Notes: generated by a model not told the origin, from the letters alone. 64,000 bases of DNA from Vreelandella neptunia (GCF_034479615.1 NZ_CP140255.1:3596001-3660000); one strand, 5' to 3'; shown: positions 55,295 through 63,658, counted from the stretch's first letter. Translations and numbers: made by a program.

Positions 55295-55411
55295 TTAATG
55301 CCCGAAAAATAGCCTTATCACGCCAAACACAAACGACGTGGCCACCAGCCCCAAAAGCGTATACCCCACCACCGGGTAACGCTCCAAACGACGAATAAAG
55401 CGCGGGGTCAT
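55295..55411 (-). CDS. Small single-helix membrane protein (38 residues)
   Basis: Basic N-terminus (TPRFIRRLERYP) followed by a hydrophobic helix (VVGYTLLGLVATSFVFGVI) and a short RLFFGH tail. The ATG overlaps the stop of the S24-like gene by 4 bp, supporting translation. Possibly an inner-membrane lysogenic-conversion or exclusion peptide; that is a guess. Confidence 0.5.
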   Translation of the reverse strand: MTPRFIRRLERYPVVGYTLLGLVATSFVFGVIRLFFGH

Positions 55412-55767
55412 AGCGCCTCATCCACCGCGATACGCGCTTGATGCACCACCACGCCGCGCACCATGCGCGCGGTGGCCATAACGCCGGTACCGCCATTGGG
55501 CGGCAGCAGGCGAAACCGTGGGCCAATGCGGAACGTTTTATACAAATGCAAAGCATCGTCCATTTCCACCACCACTAGATCGTCGTGCCCAAGGCTGCGC
55601 GACTCATCCACCAGCAGCACATCACCCTCGATCACCGGGCCATGCACACCCGCCTCGCTGGTCGCCTCCACGGCAAAGCAATTAGGCGAATACGCCGCGC
55701 AATCAACGCCATCAAGCGCAGGGTGTTCAATGCCCATCGCCATTGGGCCTAGGTAGGTCAGCCGCAT
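55408..55767 (-). CDS. S24/UmuD-like domain protein, nucleophile apparently lost
   Basis: 119 residues. VIEGDVLLVDESRSLGHDDLVVVEM and LYKTFRIGPRFRLLPPNG match the S24 (LexA/UmuD) beta fold, including the Lys region. Counting back from the GD motif, the serine of the usual GDSM falls on Ala (SEAGVHGP), so self-cleavage is unlikely. No HTH is present. It could act as a dimerisation partner of CI or UmuD-like proteins. It lies between a tiny membrane gene and a lipoprotein gene. Confidence 0.6.
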   Translation of the reverse strand: MRLTYLGPMAMGIEHPALDGVDCAAYSPNCFAVEATSEAGVHGPVIEGDVLLVDESRSLGHDDLVVVEMDDALHLYKTFRIGPRFRLLPPNGGTGVMATARMVRGVVVHQARIAVDEAL

Positions 55768-55769
55768 AG

Positions 55770-56447
55770 TTAGCCACGCTGTTCTAGCAGTTTTTCAAAG
55801 TCGATTAGCACAGAAACCTCACCGTTATAAATAGCGCGATCAATGGCTACATCAGAAAGGCGAAGCGTGAATTGTTCGCCAGCGGGTATATCCAGCCCCT
55901 GAAAAGTAAGAGGCGTGTCATCCGCCCAAGCAGAAAGAACAGTCACCGGGAAAGCGGCGTCGGTATCATTGATAACATTAAAAGCGATGTTGTATTCAAA
56001 GTCGGGCATCATCATTTCAGATTTACGGGCCTGCTCCATGCGCTCAATTAGTGCAGGCGGCGCAGCTACACCCAGAGGAAGATTTTCAGTGGTGGTGACA
56101 TTAAAAGAGTCATCGGAGGCGAACTTTTCAGAATCGTTATCACGATCAATGGGCAATTCAAGACTGAACTCGGCCCAACTGGTCATATTCTGCGAATAGC
56201 ACTCAGTAAATTCAGCATCGGGAAAGATGGTCGGCAAAAGCTCTTGGGCTTTGACCAGCGAATCAGAGGGTTGGCGGCTATCCTCGTAATCATTGCAGTT
56301 CAGCACCTCAAGGCGAAGTGTGCCCGGCACACTGGTCACTTCTGAATCTAACAGTGAGCTTAATGGGATATCCGCATTAAGTTCAGTTTTACAGCCTGAT
56401 AAAGCCAAGCCAGTAAGTGCAATGGCTGCTAGTTGAAATACCCTCAT
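55770..56447 (-). CDS. Prophage-encoded lipoprotein
   Basis: 225 residues with a clear signal ending ALTGLALSGCK (lipobox LSGC) and Lys at +2. The mature protein is beta-rich (LRLEVLNCNDYED, FPVTVLSAWADDTPLTF, GEQFTLRLSDV) with a possible disulfide pair. It sits directly downstream of the repressor gene on the same strand, so it should be expressed in the lysogen. Superinfection exclusion or surface conversion is plausible but unproven. Confidence 0.7.
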   Translation of the reverse strand: MRVFQLAAIALTGLALSGCKTELNADIPLSSLLDSEVTSVPGTLRLEVLNCNDYEDSRQPSDSLVKAQELLPTIFPDAEFTECYSQNMTSWAEFSLELPIDRDNDSEKFASDDSFNVTTTENLPLGVAAPPALIERMEQARKSEMMMPDFEYNIAFNVINDTDAAFPVTVLSAWADDTPLTFQGLDIPAGEQFTLRLSDVAIDRAIYNGEVSVLIDFEKLLEQRG

Positions 56448-56477
56448 CCCCTTCCCCTTATTTTTCTACAAACTTAT

Positions 56478-57221
56478 TTAAAGCACCTGGCCCAAGTTAA
56501 CTAAACACCGCCCGAGCACTTCTACAAACTGCTTCTTATCCGGTGCAATCAGCTCTTTGTCATAGCGATTGTTATCACTGATCAGCAGCCAGCCACCGCC
56601 CGCCACTCGCTGCATGCGCTTAATACGCCGCTCGCCATCCATCAGGATCAAGTAAACGCCCTCACGGCTGGGATCGCGCTGAGTGAAGTCCACAAAGACA
56701 TAATCACCGTCGTCAATCGTGCCCACCATGCTATCGCCGCGTGCCCGCACCCAAGCGCCAGATTCCGCCGGTAGTTTCAACTCCGCAAGCACTGCCCGAT
56801 CCATATGGAAGTAACCCAGCACCTTCTCTTCGGTGAAGTCCCGCCCGCTGCCCGCCGCGCACTCAACGTCATACATCGGTATCGATGCGATGTTGGGATC
56901 GTTTAATTGTCGCTCAAGGTAATCAGCTTGCTGTTCTTGAGTAGAAATATGGTTATTTGAAAATGAATTAAATCGGCTATAGCTTCCATCTGAAAGCGAA
57001 TTATTCGAATGAAAGCCATCCGAGCGGATACCCTCAAAGAGGTAATTTAGATCAACACCAAGCTCTTTGAGTTTTTGCAGATAGTAGGCGTCAGGCGCCC
57101 TCTTATCGGTTTCGTAGTTGTATTGAGCCACTTTTTTGACGCCGCCAGCCTCCCCGAATGCCTCCTGGGACATCCCGAGCCTCACTCTTTCTTCCTTTAG
57201 TCGATTGCCGAAGCTATTCAC
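56478..57221 (-). CDS. CI-like prophage repressor (XRE HTH + S24 peptidase)
   Basis: 247 residues. Residues ~5-65 are an XRE helix-turn-helix (RLKEERVRLGMSQEAFGEAGG). The C-terminal S24 domain has the Ala-Gly cleavage region (ECAAGSGRDF), the serine in RARGDSMVGTI and the lysine in RRIKRMQ, so RecA-stimulated self-cleavage is expected. This implies an SOS-inducible lysogen, unlike classical P2. It is divergent from the early operon, with palindromic operators in between. Confidence 0.92.
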   Translation of the reverse strand: MNSFGNRLKEERVRLGMSQEAFGEAGGVKKVAQYNYETDKRAPDAYYLQKLKELGVDLNYLFEGIRSDGFHSNNSLSDGSYSRFNSFSNNHISTQEQQADYLERQLNDPNIASIPMYDVECAAGSGRDFTEEKVLGYFHMDRAVLAELKLPAESGAWVRARGDSMVGTIDDGDYVFVDFTQRDPSREGVYLILMDGERRIKRMQRVAGGGWLLISDNNRYDKELIAPDKKQFVEVLGRCLVNLGQVL

Positions 57222-57247
57222 GTAAAGATCCTTTTAGGAGTTGACGT

Positions 57248-57263
57248 ATTCACATATGTGAAT
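57248..57263. promoter_or_regulatory. CI operator candidate (perfect 16-bp palindrome)
   Basis: ATTCACATATGTGAAT is a perfect 16-bp palindrome in the 95-bp region between the repressor and the early operon. A TTGACG at 57241-57246 adjoins it and could be a -35 box for the rightward early promoter. A second short palindrome TGTATACA lies at 57277-57284. Confidence 0.6.
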
Positions 57264-57316
57264 CATCATTCTCGTATGTATACACACCGATAAGACCTAT
57301 AGAGGAAGCCTAACCC

Positions 57317-57529
57317 ATGACGCAAATGAACGCCACGAAGGCCACTCATCCGAGTGCACCGCCTACCAATAATCGAACAAACCAAGTGTTGGTTCGGTTA
57401 ACCCCGGCAGAGCGTGCTGAGCTTGAAAGCATTGCCGAACTGGAACAGCGCTCTCTTTCAGGAGCCACGCGAATCATGATCCAGCGCGGTATCAGCCAGT
57501 ACAAAACCGAATCTCTCATCGCCGATTAA
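57317..57529 (+). CDS. Ribbon-helix-helix protein, first early gene
   Basis: 70 residues. NQVLVRLTPAERAELESIAE is the RHH strand-helix and QRSLSGATRIMIQRGI the second helix, as in Arc/CopG proteins. As the first gene opposite CI it takes the place of a Cro/Cox-like control protein. GGAAGCC lies upstream of the ATG. Confidence 0.72.
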   Translation: MTQMNATKATHPSAPPTNNRTNQVLVRLTPAERAELESIAELEQRSLSGATRIMIQRGISQYKTESLIAD

Positions 57530-57563
57530 CACCCCGCTCACGAACTGCATAAGGAAAGCCCTC

Positions 57564-57764
57564 ATGTATCAGGACACTAAGCGCCTCCGTACCAAGAAAA
57601 GCGTTTACCTGGATGAGTACGAAGACGCCGTGATTACGGCTCACGCAAACCTTCAAGGCATTAGCAAAGCAGCGCTCATGCGGGAAATGATCATGAGACA
57701 AGCCCGCGAGCTGGTAGGCCTTGGCGACTTGCACGAAAAAAGTATGGGCGACCGTGCCGGGTAA
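57564..57764 (+). CDS. Small RHH-like protein 2
   Basis: 66 residues with RTKKSVYLDEYEDAVITAHA and GISKAALMREMIMRQA, a ribbon-helix-helix pattern. AAGGAAAG precedes the ATG. Early-operon position suggests a DNA-binding or copy-control role. Confidence 0.65.
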   Translation: MYQDTKRLRTKKSVYLDEYEDAVITAHANLQGISKAALMREMIMRQARELVGLGDLHEKSMGDRAG

Positions 57765-57810
57765 TGCCGCCCCTTCTTCAACCCCTGTTCCACCCCCGAA
57801 AAGGTGACGC

Positions 57811-58014
57811 ATGCCCACCAGAGATAGGCGAACAGACATAACGATGGATCCTGAGCTTGAAGCCACGCTCAGGCAGGTTCGCGAAAGCCACGGGCTTGAA
57901 TCCGACGAAGCCGCCATGGAGTTCCTGCTATCGCGGAGCATCCGGGTCAATGGAAACCGGATGACCGGGCGGGGCCGAGCCCTTTACGAAGTGAAGAGAG
58001 GGCCAAGTGACTAG
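57811..58014 (+). CDS. Small RHH-like protein 3
   Basis: 67 residues. RRTDITMDPELEATLRQVRESHG and DEAAMEFLLSRSI fit a third ribbon-helix-helix protein. AAAAGG lies upstream of the ATG, and the end overlaps the Ogr-like gene by 8 bp. Three RHH-like genes in a row is notable. Confidence 0.6.
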   Translation: MPTRDRRTDITMDPELEATLRQVRESHGLESDEAAMEFLLSRSIRVNGNRMTGRGRALYEVKRGPSD

Positions 58015-58375
58015 AAAAAGCGAACCAGAAGAGCAGGAAATTGAAGCGTGGACAGAAGGCGTACCGGTGCATGAGCTGAGTCGGCTCCGGTTTGCCTGCC
58101 CACACTGCGGTGGACATATGAGGGTGCGAACTTCGAAGGCGCATCTTCCTACTTACACCGAGTTGTATCTGCACTGCGCAAACGAATTTGAATGTGGGTT
58201 CCGCTGCAAGTCTGGATTGGGGGTTATCGAAACGCTCGCCCCTAGCTACAAGCCGAATCCGGATATCAACATCAAGTTTTCGCCGTGGTTGAAGCGACAA
58301 GTAAGGCTGGAAGACCAAGGGCAGATGCGCCTGGGTATCGACAGCCAAGCCAAAAAGAAGGAACCGAAACGATGA
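58007..58375 (+). CDS. ogr: Ogr/Delta-family zinc-finger late activator
   Basis: 122 residues. CPHCGGHMRVRTSKAHLPTYTELYLHCANEFECGFRC (read as CPHCGG, RTSKAH, LHCANEFECGF) is the Ogr four-Cys zinc-finger motif including RTS and CxN..CG. Ogr proteins activate P2 late promoters by contacting RNA polymerase. Three matching sites are present at 35961, 42292 and 47411. The long C-terminal tail is unusual, and the early-operon position differs from P2, where ogr follows D. GTG start overlaps the previous gene. Confidence 0.88.
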   Translation: MTRKSEPEEQEIEAWTEGVPVHELSRLRFACPHCGGHMRVRTSKAHLPTYTELYLHCANEFECGFRCKSGLGVIETLAPSYKPNPDINIKFSPWLKRQVRLEDQGQMRLGIDSQAKKKEPKR

Positions 58376-58758
58376 ACGTCACACCGATTAAAGCCGCGAA
58401 AGCCCCCTTCGATCTCGCTACCGAAATACTGTGGCAAAACCGCTGGGATAGCCGCGTCGAAGCGCTGCGGATCACCATCGGCACCCTGGTCAACGACTAC
58501 GGCATCAGCGAGAACACCGCCGAAGTCGCCGCCATTCAAGCCTTCGCCGACCTCGATAGCGTCAACCTCTCCGCCCGCATCGACGTAGACGCCACGACGT
58601 CACACGCCGTCATCTTCCGCGATGCCAGCGGAAAGCCGGTGATGCTCACCGCTCGCGACTTGGATCGCATGATCCAGCAAGCCCGCGACGCAGGCCTCGC
58701 CCAGGTGGTCGATGCCGATACCCGCCGCCCTGTTGTGCTTCAAACAGCCGACCATTGA
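58372..58758 (+). CDS. Early-region protein, unknown function
   Basis: 128 residues from an ATG overlapping the Ogr stop. Helical N-terminus (APFDLATEILWQNRWDSRVE) and beta-rich C-terminus (SHAVIFRDASGKPVMLTARD). I do not recognise the family; the tight packing in the early operon suggests a role in replication or control. Confidence 0.65.
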   Translation: MNVTPIKAAKAPFDLATEILWQNRWDSRVEALRITIGTLVNDYGISENTAEVAAIQAFADLDSVNLSARIDVDATTSHAVIFRDASGKPVMLTARDLDRMIQQARDAGLAQVVDADTRRPVVLQTADH

Positions 58759-58768
58759 GGTGATGCCC

Positions 58769-59179
58769 ATGGCTAATGTCACTCCACTACCCGCCCGCCA
58801 AGCACCGCCGCGCGTTCAAACCGACCGCGCGGGCTTCGGCGAACTCCGCGCCGAGCTGCACAAGCGCTCGTATGATCTCGACTTGGTCGAGCTATGGGCA
58901 GAGCTGCCCCACGCTGAGCGCCGCATGCTGCTCAAGTCAGCCGACCTGCGGCAAGACTCAACACTACAAATCAGCCAGCTCAACAAGCGCGAACGTGAAT
59001 CCCTACGCGGTGCCATCCACCGGATGAGCAATTACGCGACCCAGCTAAAAGGCCGCCTACACGGCAACCGCCCTCACCCAAGCCGCGAGCTAGCAAGCCA
59101 CGCAATCGCCGCATTGAAGGAAGGCAACGCCCAAGCTGCCCACCACTGGCTATCGATGATCGAAGGGGGTGTCGCGTGA
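58769..59179 (+). CDS. Early-region helical protein, unknown function
   Basis: 136 residues from the second of two close ATGs (GAGGTG 8 nt upstream of 58769). Helical and basic, with LVELWAELPHAERRMLLKSA and RELASHAIAALKEGNAQAAH. Possible DNA-binding accessory to the replication protein. No named family. Confidence 0.65.
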   Translation: MANVTPLPARQAPPRVQTDRAGFGELRAELHKRSYDLDLVELWAELPHAERRMLLKSADLRQDSTLQISQLNKRERESLRGAIHRMSNYATQLKGRLHGNRPHPSRELASHAIAALKEGNAQAAHHWLSMIEGGVA

Positions 59180-59409
59180 GCGCTAACCACACCATGTCAG
59201 CTCTCTATATCGCCCATGAGCGACTTGAAAGCCTCGTCGGTCATTTGGAAAGAGAGGGCTGCAGAATGGCCGCCGAAGAGTTGAGGCAAGAGGTGGAAAA
59301 GCTCGGTTGCCAGCTAACCCAGATCGACGGCGTGTTAGATGACTATCAGGTCGACATCGGTGCTGTTCAATTGTGTATCCCGATTCAGACCCAGGGTGTT
59401 GCACGGTGA
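59176..59409 (+). CDS. Small early protein, unknown
   Basis: 77 residues from a GTG overlapping the previous gene stop. Helical with coiled-coil character (RLESLVGHLEREG, AEELRQEVEKLG). Its stop overlaps the start of the replication gene (TGATG), so the four small genes and gene A form a coupled chain. Confidence 0.6.
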   Translation: MSANHTMSALYIAHERLESLVGHLEREGCRMAAEELRQEVEKLGCQLTQIDGVLDDYQVDIGAVQLCIPIQTQGVAR

Positions 59410-61724
59410 TGACTGCAATCGAGCAATCCCGCAAATACGGCGCACCCGGCACCCGTAATAGCATGGGCTGCGCCGAATGGCGGCAGCAATACTTCGACAA
59501 GTTCCCCACCTGGGCCGATCAGCTCGCCGCAGGTTTCGTCTACGTGGCCAAGCAGCACGGCAACGCAGCAGGAAACCGCTGGTTACGCCGCAACACGCAA
59601 GGGCTGATCGAGCCGTCGTTCATCCTCGGTCGTTTCCTGCCCATTCGTTCAGCGCTAACACGGGCCATGAATGCCCTGGTAAATCGGGGTTCCACCACGA
59701 TTGAAGGCCTGCACGCGGCTAGCGAGTGGATCGAAAGCGTCGAAAAGCGCCTGATCATTGGCAGCCTAAACGCCACCCACGACGATGATGCACTGGTCAA
59801 TTACGCCCAGGCCCAAGCGGCGGCCATCGACAAAAACGCGAGCCTCTTGATAGGCGATATTGCCAAGGCAAACCGGCTGCAGCGGTTGGGCATCTTCCCA
59901 CCGCCCAAGCCGAAGATGGTGGCCGTGAAAGGCAAGCCGCTGTCTGAGCAATTCCGCGACTATCAAGACGCTTGTGCCCGGGCGCGTAATCAATTCACGC
60001 CGCCACCCTTTATCGGCAATTTCCGCTTTCAGCAGTGGCACTACATGCGGCCACTGTGCATTTCCGTGGTGCGCGCCGCTGCTATTGAGCAAGGCCGTCA
60101 CCGCTGCGCAATGCATGGGATCGCGCCGCCCAGCGAAAAGCTACCGGCTAAAACGCAGTTGGCCAAGCTGAGCTGCCCTAGCGTGTGGCGTCGTAAATTG
60201 CGCCGCCTATGTGGGCGCACCGTAGAGCAGGTGATGCGCGAAGCCCACCGGGTACATATGCGTGCGGGTATTTACTGCAGCGACTTTACCGTCGAGCGCC
60301 GCCGTTCTCAGGTATTCCGTAATCACGCTTTGCTTGAAACGTTAGAGGCCATCAATCAAGAGGGCCAAACCTACACGCTCGCAGAGCTGGCAGAGTTGGG
60401 ATTGGCCAACCCCGACCACCGGCGAGCAGAACTCATGCTGCGCATTAGCGACACCGAAGCCGAAGCGCGGCGCCACGGTCACGTGGGTATGTTTTACACA
60501 ATGACCGCGCCGTCAAAGTATCACCCAGTGGTCGCTAGTAACTGCTTTAGAAACCCGAAGTACAAAGGCGCCACGCCCCGCGAGACTCAGCAGTATTTGC
60601 AAGGCTTGTGGGCGAAGATCCGCGCGAAGTTGGCCCGCGATGACATCGGCATTTATGGCATCCGCGTCGTAGAGCCCCATCACGATGGAACGCCCCACTG
60701 GCATTTGCTTATTTGGATGAAGCCCGAAGATGAGGGCGCGGTCACCGGCACCCTTCGCGAGTACGCAGAAGAGGCGCACCACGAAGAGCTGTTCAACCGC
60801 TGGGGTAAAACCACTGCCCGCTTTGACGCCAAGCGTATCGACTATGAGCAAGGCACCGCCGCCGGTTACGTCGCCAAGTACATCAGCAAAAACATTAACG
60901 GCGAACAGTTCATGGAAATGGACAAGTACGGCCGTGAAATGAAAACCAGCGCGCCGCGGATCGAGGCATGGGCCAGCGTGTGGGGCATCCGCCAGTTTCA
61001 GTTTTTAGGCCTGCCATCGGTCACGGTCTGGCGTGAAGTGCGCCGCCTCACCGAAAAGCAAGACGCCATGCTGAAAGATTGGGAAGCCGCTACAAATCCC
61101 CACCCCTGTGCCGCGATGCGCTTCGCTCAAATCCGCAAAGCTGCCAACGCAGGCCAATGGGATCAGTTTCTACGCCTCATGGGCGGCCCGATGACCAAGC
61201 GCAAAGACCAGCCGATAAAGCCTTGGGTCGAAACCAAGATGAACATGGGCGCGAACATCGAAACCTTCAGCCACGCGACCGGCGAGTATTACGGCAGCGA
61301 GGCCATGGTCGCCAAAGGCCGCTACGGCGAAGAGCAGAAGGTGACGTTCGGCCTAGTGGCCACCGGCCGCCCTGGCTTTTCTAGCGAGTACATGACCCGC
61401 GTTTATAAGTGGCAAGTACGCGCGAAAGGCGCGGGTTTTGGGGTTGATTTTCAGGCTGTAGGCGAAGCCGAAAGCCCTTGGACTCGTGTCACTAACTGTA
61501 CGCAGGGGCCAGATATTCAGCCCCGAGAGCCTTCACCAGCGGAGCTAAAAGCCCAGCTCGAACGCTTCAAAGCGTGGCAGAGCTCCGATTTTTATAAGGC
61601 AGACCGCGAAGCGGAGTACGAAGACGCCAAAAAAGGGCGCGAAGCCGCCCGGCAACTTTTCGCATCCGCCCCCCCATCACCGTATAGCGAGCAGGAAGAA
61701 TTCTTCCCGCCCGAGCTGGGCTAA
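59409..61724 (+). CDS. A: P2 gpA-like HUH replication endonuclease
   Basis: 771 residues (P2 gpA 761). PHWHLLIW (HUH motif, residues ~429-432) follows a GIRVVEPHHDGT strand, and the catalytic tyrosine pair is in GYVAKYIS (Y487 and Y491). N-terminal helical region; C-terminal charged tail. It nicks the origin, covalently joins the 5' end and starts rolling-circle replication. In P2 the origin lies inside this gene; I did not locate the nick site. ATG 59409 is chosen by overlap with the preceding stop. Confidence 0.94.
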   Translation: MTAIEQSRKYGAPGTRNSMGCAEWRQQYFDKFPTWADQLAAGFVYVAKQHGNAAGNRWLRRNTQGLIEPSFILGRFLPIRSALTRAMNALVNRGSTTIEGLHAASEWIESVEKRLIIGSLNATHDDDALVNYAQAQAAAIDKNASLLIGDIAKANRLQRLGIFPPPKPKMVAVKGKPLSEQFRDYQDACARARNQFTPPPFIGNFRFQQWHYMRPLCISVVRAAAIEQGRHRCAMHGIAPPSEKLPAKTQLAKLSCPSVWRRKLRRLCGRTVEQVMREAHRVHMRAGIYCSDFTVERRRSQVFRNHALLETLEAINQEGQTYTLAELAELGLANPDHRRAELMLRISDTEAEARRHGHVGMFYTMTAPSKYHPVVASNCFRNPKYKGATPRETQQYLQGLWAKIRAKLARDDIGIYGIRVVEPHHDGTPHWHLLIWMKPEDEGAVTGTLREYAEEAHHEELFNRWGKTTARFDAKRIDYEQGTAAGYVAKYISKNINGEQFMEMDKYGREMKTSAPRIEAWASVWGIRQFQFLGLPSVTVWREVRRLTEKQDAMLKDWEAATNPHPCAAMRFAQIRKAANAGQWDQFLRLMGGPMTKRKDQPIKPWVETKMNMGANIETFSHATGEYYGSEAMVAKGRYGEEQKVTFGLVATGRPGFSSEYMTRVYKWQVRAKGAGFGVDFQAVGEAESPWTRVTNCTQGPDIQPREPSPAELKAQLERFKAWQSSDFYKADREAEYEDAKKGREAARQLFASAPPSPYSEQEEFFPPELG

Positions 61725-61746
61725 CGGAAAAGATAAGGAATTGAAA

Positions 61747-62655
61747 ATGGCTTTTTGGAATGTAACCAGTGTTTCGGGCGGTAAAGACTCCACCGCAATG
61801 CTTTTGCTAGCTATTGAACGCGGCATGCCGAATTTGCTGCCTGTGTTTGCTGACACCGGGCATGAGAACCCTCAGACATACGAATACATCGCATATCTAG
61901 AAAAGGCGCTGGGTATAAGCATCCGGTGGGTGAAGGCCGATTTCACAGCCGACTTTAAGCGCAAGCGGGCTTTTATTGCTGAGAAATGGCCGGAAGGGAT
62001 TCGCGAGCGGGGCATGAAGGCGCTAGAAAAAACAACCGGTATTCCCTTCTTAGACCTTGCGATGCTGAAAGGCCGTTTCCCATCTACTAAAGCGAAATTT
62101 TGTACTGGCCATCTGAAATTGCTACCCATTCAGCAGCAAGTTGAAATGCCACTACTGAAAGCAGGCCACAAGGTTATTTCATGGCAAGGGGTTCGCGCCG
62201 AGGAGTCTCCGGATCGTGCAGAAATGCCCATGACTGAAATGCTAGACATGGGCGTTATTGCTTACCGGCCCTTGATCGATTGGAAAGTGGCCGATGTTTT
62301 CGAAATGCATGAACGCCACGGCATTGAGCCAAACCCACTTTATAAGCAGGGCATGAGCCGCGTTGGGTGCATGCCATGCATCAACGCAAGAAAAGGCGAA
62401 GTACGTGAAATCGCCCTTCGTTTTCCCGAAGAAATTGAGCGCGTCGCTGAATGGGAAGCCCTGGTCAGGGAAGCCGCCAAAAGAGGATGCGCGACTTTTT
62501 GGGCGGCGAGAGGTGAAACCGACGTCAGCTTAGAAAAGCACGGTATTGACCAGGTCGTGAGCTGGTCACGTACCACCCGTGGGGGGCGCCAGTTCGATCT
62601 AATCGCCTCAACAGAACCCAGCCAATGCTCGTCAGTTTACGGGCTGTGTGAATAG
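61747..62655 (+). CDS. PAPS reductase / DndC-like PP-loop protein
   Basis: 302 residues. The N-terminal PP-loop is SVSGGKDSTAMLLLA, followed by PVFADTGHENPQTYEYI, FCTGHLKLLP and a Cys pair GCMPCINARKGE, the CysH/DndC-type arrangement. These enzymes adenylylate a substrate or transfer sulfur. No dndD/E or cysteine desulfurase partner is visible. AAGGA precedes the ATG at 61747. It lies just after gene A in the replication block, so it may act on phage DNA or tRNA; that is inference. Confidence 0.8.
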   Translation: MAFWNVTSVSGGKDSTAMLLLAIERGMPNLLPVFADTGHENPQTYEYIAYLEKALGISIRWVKADFTADFKRKRAFIAEKWPEGIRERGMKALEKTTGIPFLDLAMLKGRFPSTKAKFCTGHLKLLPIQQQVEMPLLKAGHKVISWQGVRAEESPDRAEMPMTEMLDMGVIAYRPLIDWKVADVFEMHERHGIEPNPLYKQGMSRVGCMPCINARKGEVREIALRFPEEIERVAEWEALVREAAKRGCATFWAARGETDVSLEKHGIDQVVSWSRTTRGGRQFDLIASTEPSQCSSVYGLCE

Positions 62656-62665
62656 GGAGACCGCA

Positions 62666-62914
62666 ATGCAAAGACCAACGCAATGGCCAGACGGCCGCAA
62701 GCTGGGCGGCCTCAACGGCTACCCGCCCGAGTGGTTCGAATGGGCGAAGGAATGTCAGGTGAAATTCGTAGCACTGCAAATGCTGCTCTCCCCGGTCGAA
62801 AACCGCAGCGCCGTGTTTGAGCAGTGGAAGCAAAAATTCACCCACGTAACCCGCGAGAAGGTAAGCGCGGTATGGGATGAAGTGGCCAGCCGGGAAGGTG
62901 CTAACAATGCATAA
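62666..62914 (+). CDS. Small early protein, unknown
   Basis: 82 residues from ATG 62666 (GGGAG 8 nt upstream). Contains NGYPPEWFEWAKECQVKFVA and a helical C-terminus. It overlaps the next gene by 8 bp. No family recognised. Confidence 0.6.
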   Translation: MQRPTQWPDGRKLGGLNGYPPEWFEWAKECQVKFVALQMLLSPVENRSAVFEQWKQKFTHVTREKVSAVWDEVASREGANNA

Positions 62915-63113
62915 CCCAATACCCAAAGATTGGCGCTACGTCATCAAGTTTACGGTTCTGGCCTTTTGCGTGGGCAGCGCCTTCCAGCTAGGCATAAGCG
63001 CCGCGAGCCACATTAAGCCGCGGGTAGAGATCATCGAGATCCGAGAAGTGATCGAGATCCGCACCGAAGCAAAGCCCAGCGCCAAGGGCATTGCGCAACG
63101 TTTCGAGTTTTAG
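62907..63113 (+). CDS. Small single-helix membrane protein
   Basis: 68 residues with one hydrophobic helix (FTVLAFCVGSAFQLGI, about residues 15-32) and a charged IEIREVIEIRTEAK tail. GGAAGG precedes the ATG. Unknown role. Confidence 0.6.
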   Translation: MHNPIPKDWRYVIKFTVLAFCVGSAFQLGISAASHIKPRVEIIEIREVIEIRTEAKPSAKGIAQRFEF

Positions 63114-63121
63114 GGGGAAGC

Positions 63122-63658
63122 ATGGCCATTGATCCAAATTGGGTTCGCGAGAACCCCGAAGAAGCCGCCCGGCAAATCGAGCTACTGACCAAAGAGCGTG
63201 ACCAGTACCGCGCAGCCGAAAAAGTGCAAATAGAGTTAAGGGAAAAAGCTGTAAGTAAAGTGGCTCAATTGGAAAGTCGCGACGCATTATTGAGCCAGCA
63301 GAACGCCGCCCATAGGGAGTTATTAGGAGCGCTCATCAGCGCGAAACTCGAAGCCTTACCGGCTGACCTGAAAAACCGCTATGTGGTTGTGAAGATGACC
63401 GGCGATATAGACGAAGAGACGGTGCGCAAATTGAAGCCAGAATTTAAAAAGCACACTGCAGGTTGTTTGTTTTTAGTGAACATGAAAGTCGATATAGAAA
63501 CCATCGATATGATCAAGCGCGCTGCACTCATTAAAGCCGAAGCACTTTTCGATATGTCAGAAAAGCTTGAAGCGTTTGATCAGCCAATCGCGGCTAACCA
63601 GTGCTGGAATGCTGGCGACAAACTACGCCGTCAAGCCGAAGGGGGTATCAGTGAATGA
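63122..63658 (+). CDS. Coiled-coil early protein, unknown
   Basis: 178 residues. The N-terminal 75 residues are coiled coil (AARQIELLTKERDQYRAAEK), then LKNRYVVVKMTGDIDEETVRKLKPEF and a helical tail. GGGGAAGC precedes the ATG. Its end overlaps the methyltransferase start by 8 bp. No family recognised. Confidence 0.6.
   Translation: MAIDPNWVRENPEEAARQIELLTKERDQYRAAEKVQIELREKAVSKVAQLESRDALLSQQNAAHRELLGALISAKLEALPADLKNRYVVVKMTGDIDEETVRKLKPEFKKHTAGCLFLVNMKVDIETIDMIKRAALIKAEALFDMSEKLEAFDQPIAANQCWNAGDKLRRQAEGGISE

Noticed and set aside
61747..62655. A dnd phosphorothioation cluster
   Set aside because: Only one DndC-like PP-loop gene is present; no DndA, B, D or E partners are in the window.
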